Shown piece by piece: positions 42,847 through 50,281 of a DNA stretch of 64,000 bases; positions within the stretch are counted from its first letter, which is position 1, and each line of letters opens with the position of its first letter. The translations under genes were made by a program, and so were the position numbers. Below the pieces are notes generated by a model. The model saw only the letters and a list, made by a program, of their open reading frames with translations, was not told the DNA's origin and made no database searches. Source of the stretch: Geobacter sp. UBA2189 (GTDB lineage: Bacteria; Desulfobacterota; Desulfuromonadia; Geobacterales; Pseudopelobacteraceae); assembly GCA_002328035.1 (NCBI GenBank), contig DCVL01000049.1:33178-97177 (forward strand), written 5' to 3'.

Positions 42847-43200
42847 GCCGGGTTCTGTCCCTGCAAGCAGTTACCCGCATGCAGGTGGCGGTCATTCATC
42901 TAGGATCACCGTTACCGATGACCTCAAGCAACCAACCCGGAGGCACGGACGGGCAGCCCTTGACGCCTCCCTATTTGGTCTTGCTCCTGGCGGGGTTTAC
43001 CTGGCATTCGATGTCACCACCGAATCCGGTGAGCTCTTACCTCACCCTTTCACCCTTACCCGTAAAAACGGGCGGACTTCTCTCTGTGGCACTTTCCCTG
43101 GGGTCGCCCCCGCTGGTGATTACCCAGCGCCCTGCCCTGCGGAGCCCGGACTTTCCTCCCTCTGAACTGCATCAGACGGCGATCGCCTGGCCTGCTCCAA
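42829..43200 (-). ncRNA. rnpB: RNase P RNA, class A
   Basis: The minus strand reads as bacterial RNase P RNA of about 370 bases. Near its 5' end is GAGGAAAGTCCGGGCTCC (43158-43141), the conserved P4/CR-I region, and near its 3' end ACAGAACCCGGCTTAC (CR-V). The P1 helix is visible: GGAGCAGGCC (43198-43189) pairs with GGCCTGCTCC (42842-42833). RNase P processes the 5' ends of tRNAs. Exact ends are estimated from P1. The 3' end overlaps the GT9 coding sequence, tail to tail. Confidence 0.95.
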
Positions 43201-43213
43201 CCAAATCCAGAAT

Positions 43214-43933
43214 TTATCCTTCTTCAGTGCCTTGCTTTAACATCAGTATCCTCTGACAGTGAGGGCAGAAGTACATCTCGTCATATTTAAAAAGATTGTT
43301 ATACAACTGCGGAGGCAGATTCATGTTGCAGCCAAGGCAAGAACCGTCACGAACCTCTGCCAGTGCTTGTCCGCGCCTTTGTTCCCTTAACTGGTTGTAA
43401 CGACGGACAAGGTTGTTGCCAAGCCCCTTAACGAGAAGCTCCCTGTTAGCAAGAGAGGAATCAATGGACTGCTGAAATTCTTCGATTAAAGACTGTTTTT
43501 CTGCAACAGAAGCTGATGATGTCAGCTCACTGGAGGCAAGCTCTTCCTGCATCTTGTCCATCTCTGCATTAAGCTCATCCATTCTGGTTATAAGCAATAA
43601 CAGCTGCTCTTCTATATCTGAAACCTGCTTACGGGCTGCGGCTATCTCTTTGCCAACTGCCTGATACTCTTTGTTAGTCTTGATCTCCTTCATGTTTGTC
43701 TCAGAACGTCGGATGTTTTCCTGCTCGGCATGCAGGGCAACTTCCAGATCCGATTTTTCCTTACGCAGATCCGCCATCTGGCTCTGTTGTTCAGAGAGAG
43801 AACTCTGCATTTCGGAGACAACTTTCTGTAATTCATCAATGTCAGTGCTTAGAATCGCCTGCTCCGTTTTCTTCAGATCGATCAACTGATCAATAACCTG
43901 CAACTCCTCCAACAGCTCCAGTTTCTTTTTCAA
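43214..43933 (-). CDS. Coiled-coil C4 zinc-ribbon protein (DUF164)
   Basis: 239 residues from a TTG with AAGGAG 6 bases upstream; the longer frame starts inside the previous gene. Residues 1-170 are a long coiled coil. The C-terminal zinc ribbon has two CxxC pairs (GSCLGCN and FCPHC). The family (CT398/DUF164-like) is common in bacteria and is often encoded beside rnpB or nif3. Its role is not settled; links to flagellar or secretion functions have been reported for Chlamydia CT398. It ends 14 bases before rnpB. Confidence 0.85.
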   Translation of the reverse strand: MKKKLELLEELQVIDQLIDLKKTEQAILSTDIDELQKVVSEMQSSLSEQQSQMADLRKEKSDLEVALHAEQENIRRSETNMKEIKTNKEYQAVGKEIAAARKQVSDIEEQLLLLITRMDELNAEMDKMQEELASSELTSSASVAEKQSLIEEFQQSIDSSLANRELLVKGLGNNLVRRYNQLREQRRGQALAEVRDGSCLGCNMNLPPQLYNNLFKYDEMYFCPHCQRILMLKQGTEEG

Positions 43934-43943
43934 TTCCGGCTCC

Positions 43944-45080
43944 TTAATTGAGTTCCTCAATAACTACATTTTTAAATGGATCCTGTTCAGAGTTGGATCT
44001 GAACAGTTCAGCTCTCTGATCTGAGTGGGCAAAAGATGTTTCCAAAAATTTGGCTACAGCATCTACCATTATACGTTCTGTGGCAAAATGACCGGCGTCA
44101 AGCAGGGCTAGACCCAAGGCCTCTGCATCACGAGCCTCATGGTACCTTATATCTCCTGTAATAAACAGATCTGCTCCGGCTTTTACAGCTTCCGTTATCA
44201 TTGAACCGCCGCTGCCGGTACAGAGGGCTACAGTACTGATAATCCGCTCAGGTTCTCCAACCATCCGAACCGCTGTACATCCAAGTTTCCTGCCGACAGA
44301 AGCAGCAATATCCTTGAATTTTGAAGGTTCTGGAAAAGCACCTACCCTTCCGATGCCTGTTACCTTTGTTTCATTTAAAAGTGGGTAACAATCAAATGCA
44401 GGTTCTTGATATGGATGAACCTTTAATAAGGTCTGAACCATCTTTGATACAGAGTCCCGCCTTACCAACAGTTCAAGGCGTTTTTCCTGCAATTTTTCAA
44501 GGTTGCCTATAGTTCCTATTGCAGGTTTTGCCCCTTCAAGTGGCAAAAAAGTCCCCTCTCCTAGGCAGGAGAAGGAGCAGTCAATATAGTTTCCGGTTGA
44601 TTCGGTATATGGGAGCAAAGCCTGCCGGACAGTTTCAAAACTTTCTACAGGGATAAAGGATACAAGCTTTGAGAGTTCAGCGGAATCAGTCTTCTTTAAT
44701 GGCAGCGTTTGTTTTAATCCAATTAAGGATGCAAGAAGATCGTTCAAGCCTTCTTCAGCAATATCATAATTTGTATGCATGGCAATAACAGCAAGATTGT
44801 TACGGGCAGCTTTTAAAACGGAGCTGCCTACGCATGTTGAACCGTTAATCTGGCTAAGAGGGGTGAATAAAAGAGGATGATGGGCGACCAAAAGCTGACA
44901 GTCAAGAGAGATGGCTTCATCAATTACTGCAGGAAGAGGATCCAGCGCCACCATAATCCTTCTGATCTCATTTGCAGGCTCTCCAAGCTGCAAACCTGAG
45001 TTGTCCCATTTTTCAGAGATTGAAAAAGAATATTTTTTATCAATAATTTCAAGTATGTCTGAAAGCTTTGGGAATGTCAT
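43944..45080 (-). CDS. Nif3-like dinuclear metal protein
   Basis: 378 residues from ATG 45080, which gives the usual N terminus MTFPKLSDILEIIDKKYSFS; the longer frame starts inside a tRNA. The metal-binding residues are in LLVAHHPLLF, AMHTNYD, ITGDIRYHEA and LLDAGHFATE. A middle insert (about 120-220, VHPYQEPAFDCYPL included) is the YqfO/CutA-like domain. Also annotated as GTP cyclohydrolase type-1-like. Function is still uncertain. It is followed by the DUF164 gene after 10 bases. Confidence 0.9.
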   Translation of the reverse strand: MTFPKLSDILEIIDKKYSFSISEKWDNSGLQLGEPANEIRRIMVALDPLPAVIDEAISLDCQLLVAHHPLLFTPLSQINGSTCVGSSVLKAARNNLAVIAMHTNYDIAEEGLNDLLASLIGLKQTLPLKKTDSAELSKLVSFIPVESFETVRQALLPYTESTGNYIDCSFSCLGEGTFLPLEGAKPAIGTIGNLEKLQEKRLELLVRRDSVSKMVQTLLKVHPYQEPAFDCYPLLNETKVTGIGRVGAFPEPSKFKDIAASVGRKLGCTAVRMVGEPERIISTVALCTGSGGSMITEAVKAGADLFITGDIRYHEARDAEALGLALLDAGHFATERIMVDAVAKFLETSFAHSDQRAELFRSNSEQDPFKNVVIEELN

Positions 45081-45190
45081 TCGGTACAAAGTAAAAGAGT
45101 GCACCCTGTTGGAATGCACTCTCTTTGACCTCTGGTCGTGATTGAATAGTTGCTTTTTGACCGCATCCGGTCTGAACCTCAAATTTTTTA

Positions 45191-45267
45191 TGGTGGGCCC
45201 ACCAGGACTCGAACCTGGGACCAACCGGTTATGAGCCGGTGGCTCTAGCCAACTGAGCTATAGGCCC
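45191..45267 (-). tRNA. tRNA with CAU anticodon (Met or Ile2)
   Basis: 77 bases including CCA. The acceptor arm GGGCCTA pairs with the 3' end, the D loop AGCTCAGTTGGCTAGAG is normal, and the anticodon loop is CTCATAA with CAU. The T arm is CCAGGTTCGAGTCCTGG. CAU reads Met, or AUA if the C is turned into lysidine. It begins with G-C, not the mismatch of initiator tRNA, so it is elongator Met or Ile2. Sequence alone did not let me decide. Confidence 0.93.
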
Positions 45268-45331
45268 GCACAGGAGTTCTATTAATACAGGTTGAACATT
45301 TCAGATGTCAAGGGATTTAAGGCAATTTTGT

Positions 45332-45895
45332 TCAGGCGCGGCTTACAAAACGACCTTCACGTGTATCAACCTTTATCTTTACACCTGTTTCAAGATATGG
45401 AGGAACCTTCAGCTTTAAACCTGTTTCAAGAATAGCATCCTTGGTTTCGGCCGTGGCAGTGGCATTTTTTATAACAGGAGCTGTATCAGTTACAGTAAGT
45501 TCAACAACCATAGGTGGTTCTGCCATTACCATCCTTCCCTGGAAAAGTCCCAGCGCCACTTCAGTCCCCTCAAGCAGATATGGTGACAAGGAAGAAAATG
45601 CATCAGCCTCCATCTCAAACTGTTCATATGTTTCAAGATCCATAAAAACCCCGCGATCACCGTCCGCATAAAGAAACTGGCCTTTATGGCGTTCATAATC
45701 AGCCTCATCGACCTTGTCTCCTGAGCGGAAGGTACGATCAAGAACCTGGGCAGTCAGGAGGTTGCGATAACGGGTCTTTACCATCGTATTGGCGCCACGG
45801 GCGGAGGGAGACTGGAAGGTTACGTCAAGCAACAGGCAAGGAGCTCCATCAAGCTGGATGACGAGTCCTTTTTTGAAATCTGATGTGGTAAACAT
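45332..45895 (-). CDS. efp: Elongation factor P with EfpL-like loop
   Basis: 187 residues from ATG 45895, which has GGAG upstream. Three OB-like domains as in EF-P. The loop at residues 28-38 reads FQSPSARGANT. It matches E. coli EfpL/YeiP (QSPTARGAAT) rather than the PGKG loop of lysine-type EF-P, so the tip residue is Arg. EF-P proteins relieve ribosome stalling at polyproline. The rest (ERHKGQFLYADGDRGVFMDL; KVPPYLETGVKIKVDTREGR) is normal. No EarP or EpmA is visible in the window. Confidence 0.9.
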   Translation of the reverse strand: MFTTSDFKKGLVIQLDGAPCLLLDVTFQSPSARGANTMVKTRYRNLLTAQVLDRTFRSGDKVDEADYERHKGQFLYADGDRGVFMDLETYEQFEMEADAFSSLSPYLLEGTEVALGLFQGRMVMAEPPMVVELTVTDTAPVIKNATATAETKDAILETGLKLKVPPYLETGVKIKVDTREGRFVSRA

Positions 45896-45980
45896 TTGTG
45901 CTCCTTCAATCAAGTTAGTAATTGAAGAGGCATAATACATATTTTTGTTATAAAACTCCAGAGTCGCGATTGTAATATAA

Positions 45981-46019
45981 AAAAAGCCCCATCTTCGATT
46001 ATTCCAAGACGGGGCTTTG
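45981..46019 (-). terminator. Terminator of ankyrin gene
   Basis: Hairpin with arms AAAGCCCCATCTT and AAGACGGGGCTTT around 45984-46019. On the minus strand the last arm is followed by a T run (AAAAAA on plus). It lies just beyond the ankyrin stop and before the efp leader. Confidence 0.85.
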
Positions 46020-46022
46020 GTT

Positions 46023-46445
46023 TCAGGCGTTACCAACCTTTGTCCGTTCGGCTTTTTTCAGCAGCGTTGCAGCTACAGGGTGGCTGTTGTTCTCTGCGTA
46101 GATAACAGCCGTATTTCCTGTCTTTGTCTTGGCTCTAGGATCTGCGCCACTCTCCAGAAGCACCTGCACTGTCAGGTTACACCCATAAATGGCGGCAAGC
46201 ATCAGAGGGGTATGACCATCACGATCACGGGCATCAACCTCTGCCCCTTTTTCAAGCAGCATCTTTACAATCTCTGTGTGACCATTTGCTGCGGCATAAT
46301 GCAGGGCTGTCTTGCCTTTGTCGCTGGAGGCTGTGATATCAGCGCCCCTGTGAAGGAGATCCTTTACACTTTCAATGTATCCCTGTTTGGAGGCGCTGAT
46401 CAGTTGGGTGTGACCGTTACGATCCTTGGCATTTACATTCTCCAT
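46023..46445 (-). CDS. Ankyrin repeat protein
   Basis: 140 residues from ATG 46445, with GGGAGG upstream. Four 33-residue ankyrin repeats follow: RNGHTQLISASKQGYIESV, GKTALHYAAANGHTEIVKML, RDGHTPLMLAAIYGCNLTVQ, and GNTAVIYAENNSHPVAATLL. There is no signal peptide, so it is probably cytoplasmic. The binding partner is unknown. Monocistronic, ended by the hairpin at 45981. Confidence 0.88.
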   Translation of the reverse strand: MENVNAKDRNGHTQLISASKQGYIESVKDLLHRGADITASSDKGKTALHYAAANGHTEIVKMLLEKGAEVDARDRDGHTPLMLAAIYGCNLTVQVLLESGADPRAKTKTGNTAVIYAENNSHPVAATLLKKAERTKVGNA

Positions 46446-46886
46446 CGGTTTTTCCTCCCTCTTGATTAGATGTTGTTCCAAGCTAAGTCGCTGTTAAATA
46501 GAATAATATCCCCCCATGCTTATTGATGACTCATTCAAAGCAGATAGCGTAAAACTGACCGATAATTACCTGTTGCCATAGTTTTTGAGATATATAGATG
46601 CAAGGACTTTAGATGGATTGAAAAAACATGAGACAGCAGGCGAACAAAGGCAGACAAGAACACCACTAGCATGACGACTGACAGCATTATGTCTGCGGAT
46701 TGAAGCGACATTGATACCTGCCGTGACAGCGAATTATTAATCGATTGCTTTATAACACAGGTAAGTCTGCTTTGCCACATTTGAAACGAAAAGGCCGTTA
46801 TTTGATTTTTTATTCAGCCGGGAGCTTGCCCTCAAGGAGATCTGGCAGTATATATTATGTAGTATCAATTTTTCGGGAGGTGCAGG
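46446..46886. other. Intergenic region, no gene seen
   Basis: About 440 bases between the divergent ankyrin gene and the exported protein at 46887. It should hold both promoters. An 81-codon minus-strand frame (46535-46780) with a hydrophobic middle lacks a ribosome binding site. No riboswitch, repeat or RNA was recognised. Confidence 0.4.
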
Positions 46887-47321
46887 ATGAAGAATTTTAT
46901 CTTTGCCTTACTGCTTGTTCTTATTCATGCAATATCAACAGAGGCGGCTGTCGTACACCTTAAAAGTGGCGGGCAGGTAAAGGCAATCAAGGTCTGGCGG
47001 GAAAAAGGGATGGTGGTTGTACTTTTAAACCACGAATCTATCACCAGCTTTAGCACCAACGAGATTAACCTGAGAAAGACCTTTCCGCATCGCAAAAAAG
47101 CTGCAAAACCGGCAGCACCCTCAACCACTTCAGCTCCTGCCAGACCTGCAAATGACGTTGCTGCAAAACCTGTAGTCAACCCACCCCCCGATAAGGCTGG
47201 CAAGAAGATTAGCCTGCCTAAAATCTCAACCAAATTACCTGAAAGGGAACCGCCTAAAGTTGGTGAGGGGGGAGCCATTCGCAAGCAGAAAAAAGAGATG
47301 GAACAGAGACTTAACGAATAG
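46887..47321 (+). CDS. Small exported protein, Pro/Ala-rich
   Basis: 144 residues with a strong GGGAGG ribosome binding site. A signal peptide (1-20, ending STEAA) precedes a short conserved-looking part VVHLKSGGQVKAIKVWREKG and MVVVLLNHESITSFS. The remainder is a Pro/Ala/Lys-rich, probably unstructured tail. I recognise no family; the N-terminal module is of the kind that binds membranes or other periplasmic partners in Geobacter. It converges on hemB. Confidence 0.65.
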   Translation: MKNFIFALLLVLIHAISTEAAVVHLKSGGQVKAIKVWREKGMVVVLLNHESITSFSTNEINLRKTFPHRKKAAKPAAPSTTSAPARPANDVAAKPVVNPPPDKAGKKISLPKISTKLPEREPPKVGEGGAIRKQKKEMEQRLNE

Positions 47322-47348
47322 CTCCTTAGCTTGGTAAATTCAGCTATT

Positions 47349-48323
47349 TCATCTGCTTAGCCATCTCGCAACATCTTTTGCGTGGTAGGTGATGATTATG
47401 TCTGCACCTGCCCGTTTGAAACCTAGCATGGTCTCCATTACCACACGCTCTTCATCTATCCAGCCGTTGGCTGACGCAGCCTTTATCATACTGTATTCAC
47501 CTGACACATTATATACAGCAAGCGGCATGTTGAACTCATTTCGGAGATCCCTGACAATATCAAGATAAGGAAGACCAGGCTTAACCATTATGATATCTGC
47601 CCCCTGTTCAATATCCTGTTTTGCTTCACGCAAAGCCTCAAGACGGTTGGCAGGATCCATCTGATATGACCGTCGATCCCCAAACTGCGGTGTTGATTCT
47701 GCAGCCTCTCTGAACGGCCCGTAGTATCCTGAAGCATACTTTACGGCATAGCTCATTATAGGAATATGTTTGAATCCGTTATCATCCAGAGTTTCACGGA
47801 TTGCTCTAACCCTGCCATCCATCATATCAGAAGGGGCAACCATATCAGCTCCAGCTCTTGCATGTGAAAGAGCTTCTCTGGCAAGCAGCTCGACCGTAGA
47901 ATCGTTGTCCACATCTCCATTTTTGATTAGACCGCAATGACCATGATCCGTGTACTCACAGAGACATACATCTGTAATTACTGCCAATTCTGGGAGCTCA
48001 CGCTTTATTGCACGTATTGTTTCCTGAATAATTCCATGATCCGAATATGCGTCGCTACCCACAGGATCTTTTGTTTCAGGAATACCAAAGAGTATCACCG
48101 CTGGTATACCCAGGCCATATACCTCTTTTGCTTCTGCAACAATATTTTCAATAGATTGCTGATAGACTCCAGGCATGGAGGAGACCTCCTTGCTGATACC
48201 TTTCCCAAATGAGGAAAACATTGGGTATATAAGGTCATTGACAGAAACAGAGTTCTCTCTTGTCATCCTGCGAAAGACCTCTTTACCCCTTATCCTGCGG
48301 CTACGATCTGAAGAAGAAATCAT
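47349..48323 (-). CDS. hemB: Delta-aminolevulinic acid dehydratase (porphobilinogen synthase)
   Basis: 324 residues. HemB condenses two aminolevulinates into porphobilinogen. The zinc-site Cys are in VCLCEYTDHGHCGL. The two Schiff-base Lys regions are visible as MSYAVKYASGYYGPFREAAE and IIMVKPGLPYLDI. Length is standard. Heme demand is high in Geobacter because of abundant c-type cytochromes. It is monocistronic here. Confidence 0.97.
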   Translation of the reverse strand: MISSSDRSRRIRGKEVFRRMTRENSVSVNDLIYPMFSSFGKGISKEVSSMPGVYQQSIENIVAEAKEVYGLGIPAVILFGIPETKDPVGSDAYSDHGIIQETIRAIKRELPELAVITDVCLCEYTDHGHCGLIKNGDVDNDSTVELLAREALSHARAGADMVAPSDMMDGRVRAIRETLDDNGFKHIPIMSYAVKYASGYYGPFREAAESTPQFGDRRSYQMDPANRLEALREAKQDIEQGADIIMVKPGLPYLDIVRDLRNEFNMPLAVYNVSGEYSMIKAASANGWIDEERVVMETMLGFKRAGADIIITYHAKDVARWLSR

Positions 48324-48491
48324 TAATAATTACCCCTTTAAGTTATTATTGAGGGATTATAATAACCTGTGATGCAACTCCATTGCAAGAATTGGAAACC
48401 CTTGACAACAATAATTTTAGTGATAGATCTTTTGGATAGTAGTAGTAAGGAGCTTGAGATTTTTTTAAATCAAGAAAGGGGGCACAAATTT

Positions 48492-49811
48492 ATGATCAAA
48501 AGATTGGCAGGGATTGCTGCCTGTGCAGTTCTTTTTCAGGCAGGCGCAGCTATGGCTGAGAACAGAGCCGAGACATTTATTTTCTCACCATATGCAGGAG
48601 GCTATACGTTCCAGGGAAACCAGCATCTTAAAACTTCTCCGGTATTCGGCTTCCGTCTGGGTTACAATTTTACCGAGAACTGGGCAGCTGAAGGTGTAAT
48701 TGATTATTTAAAGGCTGACCGCAGCAATGCAGGTGGTAGTGCCGAAATGTTAAGATATGGCGGCGATCTGCTTTACAACTTCATGCCTAAGAGCAGCTTT
48801 GTTCCATATCTGGCTGTTGGTGCTGGAGCCTTCAATTTTGATAATTCAAAAGCACGTATTATCTACAATTATGGTGGTGGCTTGAAGTGGTTCCTTACTG
48901 ATGGCTTTGCTTTGAGAGCCGACGTCCGTGGCCTAAACTACAGTATCGGAAAAATTTATACCAACGTTGAATACACATTGGGCCTGCATATTGCTGTAGG
49001 CGCTCCAAAACCGGCACCGGTGCCTGCTCCGGTAGTAGTTGAAGCTGCTGCACCCAAGGCTGCTCCAGTTGTAGCTCCTCCGCCACCAATTCCTGTTCCA
49101 ACCAGTGATCTGAGGGCAGATCCGGCTGTTCTTGAAAAAGGAAAAACGTCTACACTTACATGGAGTTCCACCAATACTACTGGTTGTGAGATCCAGCCTG
49201 AAATTGGTGCGGTTCCTTCTTCAGGTTCAAAAACCATAACACCTTCTGAAAACACCAGCTACACGCTAACCTGCAAAGGTGAAGGCGGCTCAGCTACCAG
49301 CTCAGCCTCTGTACAGGTAAATGAGCCTGTAAAAGAGGCAAGCGCAAAAAAGGCATCTGCCGTCGCAGCCGGCACACGCTTAACCCTTAAGGTTAATTTT
49401 GATACAGGAAAAGCGACTATCAAGAAGCAGTACTACGATGAGCTAAAGGTAGTTGGTGATGGGCTTAATGAGCAAAAGAACCTTAAAGGCATAATTGAAG
49501 GGCATACTGACCACGTTGGCGCTGACAGATCAAACCAGGATCTTTCGCAGCGCAGGGCTAATGCTGTTAAAGACTATATCGTCAAAAACTTCAAGGTTGA
49601 CAAAAAGCGTCTTTCAGCAAAGGGATATGGTGAGTCCAAGCCTATAGCAGACAACTCAACCGCAGAAGGCCGTGCACAAAACCGTAGGATTGAGGCAGTG
49701 TTTGAAGAGATACCAAACTTCAAGCCTGAAACTGATGAACCGGCAGCAAAGCCCGTTAAGAAAGCTGTTAAGAAAAAAGTTGTCAGGAAAAAAGCTACTG
49801 CAAAGAAATAA
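48492..49811 (+). CDS. OmpA-family outer membrane protein
   Basis: 439 residues from ATG 48492 with GGGGG upstream. Signal peptide 1-22, then an eight-stranded OmpA-like barrel with aromatic-ended strands (FSPYAGGYTFQGNQ; SFVPYLAVGAGAFNFD). A Pro/Ala hinge (APKPAPVPAPVVVEAAAPKA) leads to an Ig-like domain (about 235-310). Then comes an OmpA-C peptidoglycan-binding domain (IIEGHTDHVGADRSNQDLSQ with RRANAVKDYIV). The end is Lys-rich (KKAVKKKVVRKKATAKK). The Ig-like insert and charged tail are unusual for OmpA. It ends at a hairpin terminator. Confidence 0.9.
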   Translation: MIKRLAGIAACAVLFQAGAAMAENRAETFIFSPYAGGYTFQGNQHLKTSPVFGFRLGYNFTENWAAEGVIDYLKADRSNAGGSAEMLRYGGDLLYNFMPKSSFVPYLAVGAGAFNFDNSKARIIYNYGGGLKWFLTDGFALRADVRGLNYSIGKIYTNVEYTLGLHIAVGAPKPAPVPAPVVVEAAAPKAAPVVAPPPPIPVPTSDLRADPAVLEKGKTSTLTWSSTNTTGCEIQPEIGAVPSSGSKTITPSENTSYTLTCKGEGGSATSSASVQVNEPVKEASAKKASAVAAGTRLTLKVNFDTGKATIKKQYYDELKVVGDGLNEQKNLKGIIEGHTDHVGADRSNQDLSQRRANAVKDYIVKNFKVDKKRLSAKGYGESKPIADNSTAEGRAQNRRIEAVFEEIPNFKPETDEPAAKPVKKAVKKKVVRKKATAKK

Positions 49812-49826
49812 TCTGGGTTATATCTG

Positions 49827-49866
49827 AAAAAAAAGCTCTGCATCCTTTTGGACACAGAGCTTTTTT
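49827..49866. terminator. Bidirectional terminator
   Basis: Arms AAGCTCTG (49833-49840) and CAGAGCTT (49855-49862) with A-run before and T-run after. It can serve the OmpA gene on plus and the YtxH gene on minus. Confidence 0.85.
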
Positions 49867-49909
49867 AGTTCCAGCATCTTTACTCTGCAACAGCTTTAAA
49901 GACAAGTTA

Positions 49910-50155
49910 TCAGATCCAGGCGTCTCCACCATCATAGTGCAGATCCTCACCCTTTGTCTTCCCAAGCTTGTAGCGTGCCTCCTCCGTATACCTCTTGATC
50001 CTGTTACCTGCCCCCTCTTGAAGGTCAGACAGCTTACGGCGCGTCTCTTTTCCTGACGTTGGAGCCAGCAGGAGCGCTGTGACTGCACCCATAAGGGCAC
50101 CTGTTGTTAGGGCAAGGATAGCAGTAGCAAGAGTGGTGTTTTTAGAGCGGGACAT
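49910..50155 (-). CDS. YtxH-like membrane protein
   Basis: 81 residues. The N terminus (TTLATAILALTTGALMGAVT) is a single hydrophobic helix followed by ALLLAPTSGKETRRKLSDLQ, the YtxH signature. It is paralogous to the protein at 54480, though shorter. YtxH proteins are of unknown function and linked to stress in other bacteria. A GGAGG site precedes the ATG. Confidence 0.8.
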   Translation of the reverse strand: MSRSKNTTLATAILALTTGALMGAVTALLLAPTSGKETRRKLSDLQEGAGNRIKRYTEEARYKLGKTKGEDLHYDGGDAWI

Positions 50156-50281
50156 ATCTATTTTTCCTCCATTTTAAATTCCTGGCCAATCTGTTGTTAG
50201 GCAAGGAAAAGTGGTAATCACTTTATAATCACGCTTGTACATTTACCACAGGTTATCTTTTCTGCAAATGATAAAAACAGG

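Noticed and set aside
42827..43256. Plus-strand frames of 112 and 125 codons
   Set aside because: They lie antisense to RNase P RNA, whose conserved segments explain the sequence; frames here are a well-known source of false hypothetical proteins.
46535..46780. 81-codon minus-strand frame with a hydrophobic segment
   Set aside because: No ribosome binding site, not coupled to a neighbour, and no family resemblance; treated as intergenic.
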